DNA from: Clostridium sp. CAG:571
GTDB taxonomy: Bacteria; Bacillota; Clostridia; TANB77; CAG-508
Direction of reading: 5' to 3'
Length of the DNA: 64,000 nucleotides
Assembly (NCBI GenBank): GCA_000434015.1
Contig: HF999519.1
Coordinates: 53,036 to 117,035 of the forward strand
Positions 10,989 to 20,685 of the stretch are shown piece after piece. The notes under the pieces are model-generated. The model did not search any database and was not told where the DNA came from. It was given only the letters and a program-made list of their open reading frames with translations. The position numbers and the translations under genes were made by a program. Within the stretch, counting starts at the first letter, position 1. Each line of letters opens with the position of its first letter.

Positions 10989-11642
10989 ATGGGGAAAAAA
11001 GAATTTGATGATTTAAATAAGAGAGAAAAAGCTATATTAAAGTATATAGAAAAACAAATAAAAGCGAATAGCTATCCACCATCAGTAAGAGAAATAGGAA
11101 AGGCAGTAGGTTTAAGTTCAACAGCAACTGTTCATGGATATTTAGCTAAACTAGAGGAAAAAGGATATATAAAGAAAGAATCGCAAAAAGGAAGAACATT
11201 AAGACTACTAAAAGGCATTTTAAAAGAAGAGAAAAAAGAAGAACCAAAGCAAGTATATACTAGTAGAGAAATGGTCGATGTACCAGTTATAGGAAAAATA
11301 ACAGCAGGAGCACCTATTTTAGCAGTAGAAAATGTTACAGATACATTTCCTATTCCTATAGACTTTGTAGGAAATAGTGAAAGTTTCATGCTAACTGTAA
11401 GTGGAGAAAGTATGATTGAAGCAGGTATATTAGATGGCGATTATATATTAGTAAAAAAACAAAATACAGCTAATAATGGAGAAATTGTTGTAGCATTAAT
11501 TGAAGATGAAGCAACTGTAAAAACATTTTACAAAGAAAATGGTCACATTAGATTACAACCAGAAAATAGCACAATGGAACCAATTATAGTTCCTAATTGC
11601 GAAATATTAGGTAAAGTAGCTGGTGTTTTTAGAAAAATGTAA
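10989..11642 (+). CDS. lexA: LexA SOS repressor
   Basis: 217 residues. The N-terminal winged helix ([20 protein letters not shown]) binds operators. The C-terminal S24 peptidase domain has the cleavage bond Ala106-Gly107 (ITAGAP), nucleophile Ser141 (SGESM) and general base Lys178 (EATVKTF), all intact. RecA filaments trigger self-cleavage and derepress SOS genes; recA itself lies at 54371. RBS TAGGGGGAA. A small membrane protein gene follows 24 bases downstream. Confidence 0.97.
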   Translation: MGKKEFDDLNKREKAILKYIEKQIKANSYPPSVREIGKAVGLSSTATVHGYLAKLEEKGYIKKESQKGRTLRLLKGILKEEKKEEPKQVYTSREMVDVPVIGKITAGAPILAVENVTDTFPIPIDFVGNSESFMLTVSGESMIEAGILDGDYILVKKQNTANNGEIVVALIEDEATVKTFYKENGHIRLQPENSTMEPIIVPNCEILGKVAGVFRKM

Positions 11643-11666
11643 TATATTAAGAATGGAGAAAATTTT

Positions 11667-12147
11667 ATGGATAGACTGAAAACTTTTCTTATATATCTAA
11701 TATTATTTATTGCATTATACTTTTTTGTGGATTTTGCATCATTTGCATATATTAAAACAACATATAATGATTTAACTGATTTTACTATAGATGTAGAAAA
11801 CCCAAAAATAAAAATACAAGAAGCTAAAGTAACATATATAAATGGATATATAAAAGGAACTATATTAAATAATACAAATGAGGAAATACGGAAATCAATA
11901 TTTGAAATTTGAGTTCTTTTCAAAAAATGATACTTCACTTGGCAAAAAATTTATAAAAATTGAAAAATTAGGTCCAAATGCAACAAGAGATTTTGAAGTG
12001 GATTTTAATTTTGAAGAAGTAAAAAGTTATAAAATAACAGTAGCAAATAGCACGGAAATAGAAAATGCATCTGATGCAGAATTCTTATCAGACCCAAAGA
12101 CAAAGGGATTCTTATTGTTAACTACATTGGTATTTTTATATTTTTAG
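11667..12147 (+). CDS. Membrane protein resembling FxLYD domain, +1 frameshift at CGG
   Basis: 159 residues through the shift at 11889. One N-terminal transmembrane helix, an extracytoplasmic beta-rich domain, and a hydrophobic C-terminal helix (FLLLTTLVFLYF). The pattern of an internal strand with FEFFSKND, then LGKKFIKIEKLGPNATRDF, resembles FxLYD domains of Gram-positive surface proteins (inference). RBS GAATGGAGAA follows lexA by 24 bases, so it is probably in the lexA transcript. The zero frame ends seven residues after CGG. Function unknown. Confidence 0.65.
11889..11892 (+). other. +1 frameshift site CGGA in the FxLYD-like gene
   Basis: Zero-frame GAA ATA CGG AAA; the frame resumes as ATA (C) GGA AAT CAA TAT. 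The restored residue is Gly75. Confidence 0.8.
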
Positions 12148-12255
12148 AGATTATTAAAAGTATTGCAAATTTATATGCAATACTTTTTAATAATCAAATG
12201 AAAAAATTTTATAAAAAAGTTAAAAATATAAAATGAAAAAAATATAAAAAAAGGT

Positions 12256-12284
12256 TTGCTATTTTAAAAGATATGTAATATAAT
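12256..12284 (+). promoter_or_regulatory. Probable promoter of mreB
   Basis: TTGCTA 12256-12261, 17-base spacer, TATAAT 12279-12284. Confidence 0.5.
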
Positions 12285-12337
12285 TGTAACAAAAATGAAA
12301 ACATAATGTAATAAGTATGTCTGAAAGGAAGATGCAA

Positions 12338-13342
12338 ATGTTCAGTTGGGGGCAAGATATTGGAATAGATTTAGGAACAGCAACTGTTATAGCTTATGTA
12401 AAAGGAAAAGGTATAGTTTTAAGAGAACCTTCAGTAGTGGCAGTAGATAATAATACAGGAGATGTATTGGCTGTTGGAAAAGATGCAAGAAGAATGCTTG
12501 GTAGAACGCCTGGAAATATAGTAGCAACAAGACCTTTAAGAGATGGTGTTATTTCTAACTATACAGTAACAGAAAAAATGCTTAAATATTTTATAAATAA
12601 GGTATGTGGCAGATTTGTTTTTTCACCTAGAATAATGATATGTATACCTTCACAAGTAACAGAAGTAGAGAAAAAAGCTGTTATAGACGCTGCATCACAG
12701 GCCGGAGCAAGAAAAGTGTATTTAATAGAAGAACCAATAGCAGCAGCAATAGGTGCTGGAATAGACATATCAAAACCATGTGGGAATATGGTTGTAGATA
12801 TAGGAGGAGGAACTACAGATATAGCTGTAATTTCACTTGGAGGATCTGTTGTAAATACATCATTAAAAGTAGCAGGTGATAAATTTGATGAAGCCATTAT
12901 TAGATATATAAAAAGAAAACATAATGTTATGATTGGAGAAAGAACAGCAGAAGATTTGAAAATAAATATAGGATGTGTATATCCAAAAATTCAAGACACA
13001 GAAATGGATGTTAGAGGAAGAGATTTAATAACAGGTCTTCCAAAAACAATAACTATATATTCTAGTGAAATGCTAGAAGCACTTATAGAACCAGCATTAA
13101 TGATTGTAGATGCAGTACATTCTGTATTAGAGAAAACACCACCAGAGCTTGCAGCAGATATTAGTGATAGAGGAATATATATGACAGGTGGAGGTTGTTT
13201 AGTAGATGGATTAGACAAGCTCTTACAAGAAAAAACAGGAATTAATGTGATGATTGCACAAGATACAGTTTCATGTGTTGCTTTAGGAACTGGAAAAGCA
13301 CTAGATAATTTAGATGCTTTAGAAGGAAAAAGTAGAAAATAA
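12338..13342 (+). CDS. mreB: Rod-shape actin homologue MreB/Mbl
   Basis: 334 residues from the ATG at 12338, chosen because AAAGGAAG lies six bases upstream and the protein then begins MFSWGQDIGIDLGTAT as in the family. Actin-fold phosphate loops: IGIDLGTAT, VVDIGGGTTDIAV and YMTGGGCLVDGL. It polymerises under the membrane and positions wall synthesis for rod growth. It stands alone without mreC/mreD, so it may be the Mbl-type paralogue. Confidence 0.93.
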   Translation: MFSWGQDIGIDLGTATVIAYVKGKGIVLREPSVVAVDNNTGDVLAVGKDARRMLGRTPGNIVATRPLRDGVISNYTVTEKMLKYFINKVCGRFVFSPRIMICIPSQVTEVEKKAVIDAASQAGARKVYLIEEPIAAAIGAGIDISKPCGNMVVDIGGGTTDIAVISLGGSVVNTSLKVAGDKFDEAIIRYIKRKHNVMIGERTAEDLKINIGCVYPKIQDTEMDVRGRDLITGLPKTITIYSSEMLEALIEPALMIVDAVHSVLEKTPPELAADISDRGIYMTGGGCLVDGLDKLLQEKTGINVMIAQDTVSCVALGTGKALDNLDALEGKSRK

Positions 13343-13355
13343 AAATTTAAATAGC

Positions 13356-13400
13356 AAAAAATGAAAAATAATATGTGAAAATACTATTTTTCATTTTTTT
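13356..13400 (+). terminator. Rho-independent terminator after mreB
   Basis: AAAAATGAAAAATA pairs with TATTTTTCATTTTT across a ~14-base loop, ending in a T-run. Confidence 0.7.
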
Positions 13401-13459
13401 ATTGCATATTTAAAAACATAATTATATAATATATAAAAAATAATGTAAAAGGTGAATTT

Positions 13460-14026
13460 ATGAATAAGACAAAAAGAAAAATTTTTGAAACATCTATGAA
13501 ATTATTTGCAGAAAAAGGGTATGATGCAACAAGCATAGAGGAAATAACAGCTACGGTAGGTGTTGCAAAAGGAACTTTATATTATCATTTTTCTAGTAAG
13601 GAAGAAATTTTTAATTTCTTAGTAGAGGAAGGAGTAAAATTATTAAAAAATAGTATTGCAATTAAAACTGCAAATTTAGATAGTAGTGTAGATAAAATAA
13701 AAGCTATAGTATTAATTCAATTAAAAGTATTAGTAAAATATGAGGACTTTATGGCAATTGTTCTTAGCCAAATATGGGGGACGGGGGCAAGAAGTCAAAT
13801 TTGTAAAAAATATATATTTGAATATATTACAATGATTGAGAATATTGTTAAAGAAGGAATAGAGAAAGGTGAGTTATCTAAAGGCGATCCAAATGTAATT
13901 GCATCTGGAATATTTGGAATAGCATGTTCTAGTTTAATTTATAAAATGAGAATAGATAAAAAAATTGAAATAGAAAAACTATATCATGAAATAGATTCAA
14001 TTTATATAAAAAAATTAAAAAAATAG
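13460..14026 (+). CDS. TetR/AcrR family transcriptional regulator
   Basis: 188 residues. The N-terminal helix-turn-helix (ITATVGVAKGTLYYHFSSKE) is typical of TetR repressors; the C-terminal ligand-binding part is not assignable. It ends 12 bases before an acyl-CoA synthetase gene, so the two are probably co-transcribed. By analogy with FadR-type TetR proteins it may respond to acyl-CoA or fatty acid (inference). Confidence 0.9.
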   Translation: MNKTKRKIFETSMKLFAEKGYDATSIEEITATVGVAKGTLYYHFSSKEEIFNFLVEEGVKLLKNSIAIKTANLDSSVDKIKAIVLIQLKVLVKYEDFMAIVLSQIWGTGARSQICKKYIFEYITMIENIVKEGIEKGELSKGDPNVIASGIFGIACSSLIYKMRIDKKIEIEKLYHEIDSIYIKKLKK

Positions 14027-14038
14027 GAGTGAATAAGA

Positions 14039-15904
14039 TTGAGAATACTTAAAGATTTTAAAGTACCAGATTTTAAATTTCCAAAATTTAAAATGAAAGA
14101 AATATCAGAAATAGACGAAGTTAAAGTAGACTATGATAAAATAAAAAAGGCAGAAGAAAATAAAAACAAGAAAGAACATAAAAATTACGAACAAACACAT
14201 TACAAAACAATAAAAGAAGTGTTTTTACGCTCTATAAAAGAATATGCAGATTTACCTTTTATTTTAGAAAAATTTAAACCAAAAGAAGCTTTTACAGAAA
14301 TTACATTCAAGAAATTTGGGGAAGATGTAAATTCATTAGGAACAGGACTTGTAGAAAAATATAATTTAAAAGATAGCAGAATAATAATTATAGGCGAAAA
14401 TACATATCATTGGTATGTATCATATATGGCAATGCTTTGTGGAGTTGGAATAGCAGTACCAGTAGATAAGGAGTTGCCAGAAAACGAAATAGAAAATGTA
14501 ATTAGAAGGTCTAAAGCTTCAGCAGTTATATATTCTACTAAAAAGAAAGAAGTTATAAAGAAAATAGAAGATAACTTACCAGAGGTAAAATATTTTATCC
14601 AAATGAATTCAAGTGAATCTTTAAATGGAAGAGATGTGGGATTAGATGCAATTATAAAACAGGGAAAAGAACTAATAGATTCAGGAGATAAAACTTTTGA
14701 AGAAATACAAATAGACCCAGAAGAATTTAAAGTACTTATATTTACTTCTGGAACAACGTCAAATTCAAAAGGGGTAATGATATGTAATAGAAATTTAGCA
14801 GAAAATATTAATGCTGTTTCTGCATATGTAAAATTAACTCCTGAAGATAGACTTATGTCTATTTTACCATTACATCATACGTATGAATCAACAATTGGAT
14901 TTTTATTACCTATGGCAACAGGAACATCAATTGCAGTATGTCAAGGACTAAAATATATAGTACCAAATTTGCAAGAAACAAATCCGACAGCATTATTAAC
15001 AGTTCCATTACTAGTTGAAAATTTATATAAAAAAATTAATGCTAATATTAAAAAGAGCAAAAAAGATGGAATGGTTAATTCAATGATACATGTTACTAAT
15101 GCATTAAAGAGTATAGGAGTAGATATAAAAAGAAAAGTATTTAATGAGATATATCAAAACTTAGGTGGAAAAATTAGAATAATTGTTTCTGCAGCAGCTC
15201 CAATAGATGCTAAAATAGGTAAATGGGTTGAAGATATAGGAATTACTTTCCTTCAAGGTTATGGATTAACAGAAACAGCACCAATTGCAGCACTTACACC
15301 AGATTTTAATACTAAAGTTGGTTCAGCTGGTAAAGCAGTAGTTTGTGCACAAATAAAAATAGATAATCCAAATGAAAAAGGTGAAGGAGAAGTTTTAATA
15401 AAAAGTTCTACTTTAATGCTTGGGTATTATGAAGATAAAGAAGCGACAGACGAAGCTATAGTTGATGGATGGTTTCACTCTGGAGATGTTGGATATTTAG
15501 ATGAAGATGGATATTTATATATAACAGGAAGATCAAAAAATGTAATAGTAACACAAAATGGAAAAAATATTTACCCAGAAGAAATTGAATTGATGCTTGC
15601 AAAAATACCAGAAATAAATGAGTGTATGGTATATGGAAAAGAAGAAAAAGGAAATAAAGAATTAACAATTACAGCAAAAGTTATTCCAAATTATGAAGAA
15701 ATTACTGAAAGACATGGAAAAGATTTATCAAAAGATCAGATACATGATATAATTTGGCAAGAAATTAAAAATGTTAATAGAAAATTAACATCATATAAAG
15801 CTATTAAAAAATTAGAAATAAAAGAAGATGAATTTGAAAAAACAACAACAATGAAAATAAAAAGATATAAAGAAATAAAAAAAGATGAGGAAAAGAATAA
15901 GTAA
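14039..15904 (+). CDS. Long-chain acyl-CoA synthetase (AMP-forming)
   Basis: 621 residues, TTG start behind TAGGAGTG. It carries the ANL-superfamily motifs: the P-loop LIFTSGTTSNSKGV, YGLTETAPIA, the adenylate-binding WFHSGDVGYLDEDGYLYITG, and the hinge and catalytic region RSKNVIVTQNGKNIYPEE. The reaction is fatty acid + ATP + CoA to acyl-CoA + AMP + PPi. The first ~60 residues are a basic extension rich in Lys and Phe, possibly for membrane contact. It follows the TetR gene in an apparent operon. Chain length preference cannot be read from sequence. Confidence 0.9.
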   Translation: MRILKDFKVPDFKFPKFKMKEISEIDEVKVDYDKIKKAEENKNKKEHKNYEQTHYKTIKEVFLRSIKEYADLPFILEKFKPKEAFTEITFKKFGEDVNSLGTGLVEKYNLKDSRIIIIGENTYHWYVSYMAMLCGVGIAVPVDKELPENEIENVIRRSKASAVIYSTKKKEVIKKIEDNLPEVKYFIQMNSSESLNGRDVGLDAIIKQGKELIDSGDKTFEEIQIDPEEFKVLIFTSGTTSNSKGVMICNRNLAENINAVSAYVKLTPEDRLMSILPLHHTYESTIGFLLPMATGTSIAVCQGLKYIVPNLQETNPTALLTVPLLVENLYKKINANIKKSKKDGMVNSMIHVTNALKSIGVDIKRKVFNEIYQNLGGKIRIIVSAAAPIDAKIGKWVEDIGITFLQGYGLTETAPIAALTPDFNTKVGSAGKAVVCAQIKIDNPNEKGEGEVLIKSSTLMLGYYEDKEATDEAIVDGWFHSGDVGYLDEDGYLYITGRSKNVIVTQNGKNIYPEEIELMLAKIPEINECMVYGKEEKGNKELTITAKVIPNYEEITERHGKDLSKDQIHDIIWQEIKNVNRKLTSYKAIKKLEIKEDEFEKTTTMKIKRYKEIKKDEEKNK

Positions 15905-15958
15905 TATTTTTGTAATAAAAATGTAACAAAATCGAAATATAAATTTTTATAAATCCTC

Positions 15959-15987
15959 TTGTAGTTTTTTGTTGAACAGTGTATAAT
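15959..15987 (+). promoter_or_regulatory. Promoter of the coiled-coil protein gene
   Basis: TTGTAG 15959-15964, 17-base spacer, TATAAT 15982-15987. Confidence 0.6.
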
Positions 15988-16034
15988 AAATATTGTTAAA
16001 AGTAATACATAGGACAAAGGGGGGAAAGTTTACA

Positions 16035-16862
16035 ATGTCTAAATCTGGCATAGTAAACGTGAGAATGGTAATCACGGAAGAAAAAATATTATCCAATATA
16101 GATAAGATACAAAAATTAATAAATCCAAAAAGCAAAAAGCAAATTGTACAATTAGAAGAAGATACAGCTTTTAAAGATTTAGTACAATCTATAAAAGATT
16201 ATTTGATTGAGTATCCAAATAAAAAGAACTTTCCAAGTAGTGTATACAAAGCTGCCTATGAATTAGTTGAATATGCAACAAATCAATTTGAAGAAAATAC
16301 TAAAAAAATAGAAGAATTGATAATCCAAAGAGAAAATAATATTGCATTAGCTGCAACATTAAAAAAGGCACTTAACCTAGTAACAGAAAAGGAAGATGAT
16401 TGGAAAAACGAAGTACAAAAATTATCAGAAAACTTTTCTGAAGAAATAATAGATACATTGGGATCTATAGGAAGAGCAAGATCTAAAAAATCTCAAAATT
16501 ATCAAGATGGTGTTAAATTAATTAATGCTAAAATAGCTAATTTAGAGGCAAACCTACACATTGAAATAGATATGGAAAGAATAGAAGACAGATCAAAAGC
16601 TTTAAGCTTTATAGGAATAGAAATAGCAGAAGCTCTTAAAGAAATTCCAACACCAGAAGAAAAACAAGAAAATGTACAAGAAGTACAAGAAGTTACAGCT
16701 GAACAAGAACAATATATTAATGAAACAAGAGTTAATGTAAAACCATCATTATGGGAAAGATTTAAAAATACAAAAGTTATAAGAGCAATTAGATATGTAA
16801 TGAAAATAAAAGTTGTGTTAGAGTTCCCAGCATTGCCAGAACCAACACAAGAACAACACTAA
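16035..16862 (+). CDS. Helical/coiled-coil cytoplasmic protein, unknown function
   Basis: 275 residues from the ATG at 16035, which has a strong AAAGGGGGGAAAG RBS; an earlier in-frame ATG at 15993 lacks one. Rich in Glu, Lys, Ile and Asn with long predicted helices, no signal peptide and no transmembrane helix. An acidic Gln/Glu linker (~residues 208-235) precedes a C-terminal stretch LWERFKNTKVIRAIRYVMKI that could be an amphipathic helix. Own promoter and hairpin suggest a single-gene unit. I do not recognise the family. Confidence 0.65.
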   Translation: MSKSGIVNVRMVITEEKILSNIDKIQKLINPKSKKQIVQLEEDTAFKDLVQSIKDYLIEYPNKKNFPSSVYKAAYELVEYATNQFEENTKKIEELIIQRENNIALAATLKKALNLVTEKEDDWKNEVQKLSENFSEEIIDTLGSIGRARSKKSQNYQDGVKLINAKIANLEANLHIEIDMERIEDRSKALSFIGIEIAEALKEIPTPEEKQENVQEVQEVTAEQEQYINETRVNVKPSLWERFKNTKVIRAIRYVMKIKVVLEFPALPEPTQEQH

Positions 16863-16876
16863 GATAGTTAAAATTG

Positions 16877-16915
16877 TTTTGGGGTTTGATGATTTTTCAT
16901 TATCAAACCTCAAAA
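16877..16915 (+). terminator. Hairpin after the coiled-coil gene
   Basis: TTTTGGGGTTTGATGA pairs with TTATCAAACCTCAAAA across a short loop. No T-run follows, so terminator function is likely but not certain. Confidence 0.5.
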
Positions 16916-16968
16916 TATATGGTTATAAAAAAACAACTAAAAATATTATAAAAAATGCAAATAAAGTA

Positions 16969-16997
16969 TTGACATATAAAAAAAAATAGTATATACT
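16969..16997 (+). promoter_or_regulatory. Promoter of the tRNA pair
   Basis: TTGACA 16969-16974, 17-base spacer, TATACT 16992-16997, ~20 bases before the first tRNA. Confidence 0.75.
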
Positions 16998-17017
16998 TAA
17001 TCTCGCATTAGAGAGAT

Positions 17018-17094
17018 GCGCCCTTAGCTCAGTTGGTCAGAGCAACCGGCTCATAACCGGTGGGTCCAAGGTTCGAATCCTTGAGGGCGCACCA
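17018..17094 (+). tRNA. tRNA with anticodon CAT (Met or Ile2)
   Basis: Full cloverleaf of 77 bases with encoded CCA. The acceptor stem GCGCCCT/AGGGCGC is fully paired at position 1-72, so it is not the usual initiator. The anticodon loop CTCATAA gives CAT. It could be elongator Met, or Ile2 with a lysidine-modified C; the presence of tilS would not discriminate. Confidence 0.93.
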
Positions 17095-17117
17095 TTTTAA
17101 TTTAAAAACAAATAATT

Positions 17118-17140
17118 GTGGCACAGCCACTTTTATTTTA
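17118..17140 (+). other. Small hairpin between the tRNAs
   Basis: GTGGC-ACA-GCCAC followed by a T-rich stretch; a possible weak terminator or processing element. Confidence 0.4.
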
Positions 17141-17143
17141 TAC

Positions 17144-17229
17144 GGGTAGTTGGGTGAGTGGCTAAAACCATCAGACTGTAAATCTGACCTCATTTGAGTT
17201 CCCTGGTTCGAATCCAGGACTGCCCACCA
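17144..17229 (+). tRNA. tRNA-Tyr (GTA)
   Basis: 86 bases including CCA, class II with a long variable arm. Acceptor GGGTAGT/ACTGCCC. The anticodon loop CTGTAAA gives GTA. Confidence 0.95.
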
Positions 17230-17289
17230 AAGTAAGTTTTCGTTGAACTCTTTCAAAGTATTGAAAATAGTGAGATTAGAAAAACAGAA

Positions 17290-17331
17290 AATATGAACCG
17301 ATAAATCGATTCATATTTTTTTTGTTTTCTT
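17290..17331 (+). terminator. Terminator after tRNA-Tyr
   Basis: Stem AATATGAA...TTCATATT with an inner CGAT/ATCG pairing, followed by a T-run. Confidence 0.75.
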
Positions 17332-17421
17332 TTATATTGGTATCAGAAAATGATGAAATAAACCTCATTGATGTAATAATTCAAGAAGATCATTTTAATA
17401 AATTTTTTGTGATAATATAAT

Positions 17422-17449
17422 TTGTATATTGTATATTGTATATTGTTTA
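17422..17449 (+). repeat. Four tandem 7-bp units upstream of the GH10-PHP gene
   Basis: TTGTATA three times followed by TTGTTTA. The last unit overlaps the -35 box of the next promoter, so copy number could affect expression (inference). Confidence 0.7.
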
Positions 17450-17473
17450 CAAAAAAATAAAAAAGTGTATAAT
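17446..17473 (+). promoter_or_regulatory. Probable promoter of the GH10-PHP gene
   Basis: TTTACA 17446-17451, 16-base spacer, TATAAT 17468-17473. Confidence 0.55.
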
Positions 17474-17503
17474 AATTTTGGATATTAAATACAGAGGTGA
17501 AAT

Positions 17504-20113
17504 ATGGATTTAATTGGCAGTTTAACTGATGTAAATAATGTTAGAGGAATAACATTAAGTAGTCAGCAAATAGATTTATTTAATATAATAGAGCAAGCAC
17601 AAAGTCGTGAAGAGGCAGTAAAAAAAGTTTATGAATATTTAGACGGAATATTGCAAGCAAATAAAATGTCTAAAAAAATGAATTTACAAAGGTTAAACAC
17701 GGCTCAGAAGATTAAAAGAGTTGTAGATGAGAAAGTAATTAGTGTACCTAATAAAGATGAGTTTCTAAAATTTTTATTAGGAAATGCAATGCAAATAAGA
17801 GCAAATTGGGACCAAAAAGAAAGTTTAGAAAAATTATTTGAAGGTAAAGATATTGATACTACATATATTGATACAATTTTAGATATGAAAAAATATTTTG
17901 CACATCAAACACATGGGATTTTAACATTTCTTGTAGATAAAGATGGACAGACTATTAATCCAGATAGTGAAGTAATAGAAGTTGACAAACAAAAAACTTA
18001 TCAAAAAGTAGAAGCATTATATGAATATATTGTTGGAAATTTAGAAAATGGAGATAATAGATTTAATAGATTAACACTAGATGGACAAGGAAAATTCGGT
18101 ACAGTAGCAGGTGTTATGCAAACTGAAAAAGAGGCACAAGCAAAACCTAATGATTATAATTTACAACCATTAATACAAGGTTATGAATTTGCAAGAAATC
18201 ATAATATGGATATAAGAATAAATGCATTAGTGTTTTTTAAAGACTTTCCAGATAGACTTATAGGAGAAAGTGCAGATGCTTATAAAACTGCATTAGAAAG
18301 TTATGGTAAAGCAATATCATTTGTAGCAAATGAATATGCAGCAAAAGGTGTACCAACTACAATAGATATGTTTAATGAATTTGTAGATTATAATGCACCA
18401 TTTTCAGAAAGAACAAATAACTGGATGTCAAAATTAAGTGTAGAAGATTTATGCAAGATTGCATTAACATTAAAACAAGAAATGCCAGATGTAGATTTTG
18501 GTTATAATGATTGGAATTTTGAAAATCCAGACAAGAGAAAAACAATATTTGAAGTTATTAGAAAAATACAAGAATTTGAAAGACAAAATAATTGTAAAAT
18601 TATAGACCACATTGGAACTCAATGTCACACAAGTATAAATGATATTGAGGAGTTAAGAAAATCTATTGAAGAATTACAACAATTTGGTTTACCAGTAGAT
18701 ATAACAGAATTAGATATCTCTAAAGGTTTAAAGGGTGTAGATTATGAAAGGGCAACACAAGAGGAATTAAGAGCAATTAGAAAATATGAACAAAAATTAC
18801 AAAATGATATGATGAAGATGATGAGTGAATTTGTAAGAGATGGAAAAGTAAGAGGAATTACATCTTGGAGTATAACTGATGAATTGTGTTGTGATTTTTG
18901 TGATGGAAAACAAGCATCTGTTACAGATATGAGTTATGATAGTAAAACAGGTTTTACTTTTTCTGGTAAAGATATGGATAAAGAAATTGAAATGACTTTA
19001 GAAGAAATGCAGCTAATACAAGAACATATATTAAGAATTAGAGAAAGCAAAAAACAAGAAATAAATCAAAATCCAACGCAGGACTTTTGTTTTCATACAC
19101 ATACACAAAGATGTGGTCATGGTGCGAAAGACACAGGAGATAAAGAATGGGTAAAAAATGCAATTAAAGGAGGAATTAAAAAACTAGCATTTACTGACCA
19201 TATTCCATTACCAGATGGAATGAATCATAAAGCAAATTCTAGAATGGATATTGCAGAAGTTGAGTCATATTTGACATCTATTCATTATTTGCAAGAAAAA
19301 TATAAAGGACAAATAGAGATAGAATCTGGATTTGAATTTGAATATTCTGATAGAGATTTAGCACATTTACAAGAATTAAAATCAAAGACAGATAAAATGG
19401 TATTAGGACAACATTTTGTAATAGATGACAAAGGACAAGAACATGGTATTGTAAGAGGAAAAGGTGGAAAACAAATAAGTGATGAAGTGTTAGATTTATA
19501 TGCAGAGTCAATTATATCTGCAATGGATAAAGATTTACCAGACGTTATTGCGCATCCAGATTTGTTTATGCAAGCAAGAGATAGTTTTGGAGCAAAGGAA
19601 GAAGAAATTACAAGAGCAATTTGTAGAAAAGCCATTGAAAAAGGAATTCCATTAGAAATAAATTTTGGTAAAATAGCTTCAAAAGTTGAAAGCAAAATGC
19701 CATTAGATGAATTGAAAAAAAGAATCCCTTATCCATCTCCAGAGTTTTGGAAAATAGTTGCAGAAGAAACTAGAATTGCAAAGGAAAATGGACAAGACTT
19801 ATTTGTAATTTATGGAAAAGACGCACACTCCCCACAACAATTATCAACTGAAAAAGATTATGAAATAGCAAGAGCAATTATAGGAGAACAAATTTTAGAA
19901 CAATTACACATAGTAACTGAACATAAGGAATTAGAAGAATCAACTAAAAAGCAAACAAAAACTAAATCTATACAAGGTCTAGTGCAAGAATCAATAGAAG
20001 GTGTACCAGACTTAACAATTTTAGATGATATAGAACAAGCACAAGCAAGGCAACAAAGAACGATTATTGAACAAAGAGAAGGACAAAACTATTCACAAAA
20101 TATAGGAGATTAG
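17504..20113 (+). CDS. Cytoplasmic fusion of GH10-like glycosidase barrel and PHP phosphoesterase
   Basis: 869 residues with no signal peptide. After a helical N-terminus (~1-170), residues ~190-495 match glycoside hydrolase family 10: the acid/base region DMFNEF (Glu ~292), FGYNDWNFE, HIGTQCH, and the nucleophile region VDITELDIS (Glu ~403), then GITSWSITDE. Residues ~525-790 are a PHP domain of histidinol-phosphatase type with metal ligands FHTHTQRCGHG, FTDHIP, GQHFVID, IAHPDLF and GKDAHSP. A charged tail follows. A xylanase-like barrel joined to a phosphoesterase, kept inside the cell, is unexpected; the substrate is unknown. A small partner gene starts four bases after the stop. Confidence 0.75.
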   Translation: MDLIGSLTDVNNVRGITLSSQQIDLFNIIEQAQSREEAVKKVYEYLDGILQANKMSKKMNLQRLNTAQKIKRVVDEKVISVPNKDEFLKFLLGNAMQIRANWDQKESLEKLFEGKDIDTTYIDTILDMKKYFAHQTHGILTFLVDKDGQTINPDSEVIEVDKQKTYQKVEALYEYIVGNLENGDNRFNRLTLDGQGKFGTVAGVMQTEKEAQAKPNDYNLQPLIQGYEFARNHNMDIRINALVFFKDFPDRLIGESADAYKTALESYGKAISFVANEYAAKGVPTTIDMFNEFVDYNAPFSERTNNWMSKLSVEDLCKIALTLKQEMPDVDFGYNDWNFENPDKRKTIFEVIRKIQEFERQNNCKIIDHIGTQCHTSINDIEELRKSIEELQQFGLPVDITELDISKGLKGVDYERATQEELRAIRKYEQKLQNDMMKMMSEFVRDGKVRGITSWSITDELCCDFCDGKQASVTDMSYDSKTGFTFSGKDMDKEIEMTLEEMQLIQEHILRIRESKKQEINQNPTQDFCFHTHTQRCGHGAKDTGDKEWVKNAIKGGIKKLAFTDHIPLPDGMNHKANSRMDIAEVESYLTSIHYLQEKYKGQIEIESGFEFEYSDRDLAHLQELKSKTDKMVLGQHFVIDDKGQEHGIVRGKGGKQISDEVLDLYAESIISAMDKDLPDVIAHPDLFMQARDSFGAKEEEITRAICRKAIEKGIPLEINFGKIASKVESKMPLDELKKRIPYPSPEFWKIVAEETRIAKENGQDLFVIYGKDAHSPQQLSTEKDYEIARAIIGEQILEQLHIVTEHKELEESTKKQTKTKSIQGLVQESIEGVPDLTILDDIEQAQARQQRTIIEQREGQNYSQNIGD

Positions 20114-20117
20114 TAAT

Positions 20118-20621
20118 ATGGTAGATAATAAATATGCGATAGCATATAGTGAAATATTAGAAATATTAAAACATATTCCAATAGAAGATTATAATAAGAT
20201 ACCAAAAACTAAAATTGAATTGTTTGAAACAAATGCAAACAATGAGTATACATTTAATTATGATCCAAGCAAAACACTAGAAGAGCAAAATGTTTCAAAT
20301 ATTACAAAAGGAATTATAATACTTTTATTTAGAGATTATTGGGCAACCGAAATACAGAGAAATAAGATTATTGCAAAACAGAATTATGATAGAATGAAAT
20401 TAGAAGAAAAGAAAAAAGAGAAATATAATCTTGATAATATTTTAAATAAAAATCAAGTCATAAATAAAATTACTGAAAAGCATAGTATCGAAGAAGAAAA
20501 TATGGATATGGTTAAATATAAACAACTAAAATGGTATAATCAAATATTTGATAAAATATTAAATATATTTAGAAAAAATGAATTATATATTGTTATTAAT
20601 ACATATATAAAAAATATATAG
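20118..20621 (+). CDS. Small partner protein, paralogue of the one at 32011
   Basis: 167 residues. It shares an N-terminal domain with the protein at 32011-32451: AY-x-E-(I/V)LEIL, Y-x-KIP-x-x-KIE and LFRDY(W/F)A-x-E appear in the same order and spacing. A variable charged middle leads to an amphipathic, aromatic C-terminus. It starts four bases after the GH10-PHP stop, so the two genes are co-translated. Both family members follow a large unrelated cytoplasmic protein, suggesting an adaptor, inhibitor or targeting partner (inference). No known family recognised. Confidence 0.65.
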   Translation: MVDNKYAIAYSEILEILKHIPIEDYNKIPKTKIELFETNANNEYTFNYDPSKTLEEQNVSNITKGIIILLFRDYWATEIQRNKIIAKQNYDRMKLEEKKKEKYNLDNILNKNQVINKITEKHSIEEENMDMVKYKQLKWYNQIFDKILNIFRKNELYIVINTYIKNI

Positions 20622-20685
20622 CTGATTTAATTTAAAATGGGCGAAAGAATGTATGATAGATATAAATAGACGTAGATAAAAATAA

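Noticed and set aside
17422..17449. CRISPR or longer satellite at the 7-bp repeat
   Set aside because: Only four short units with no spacers; I saw no CRISPR array anywhere in the window.
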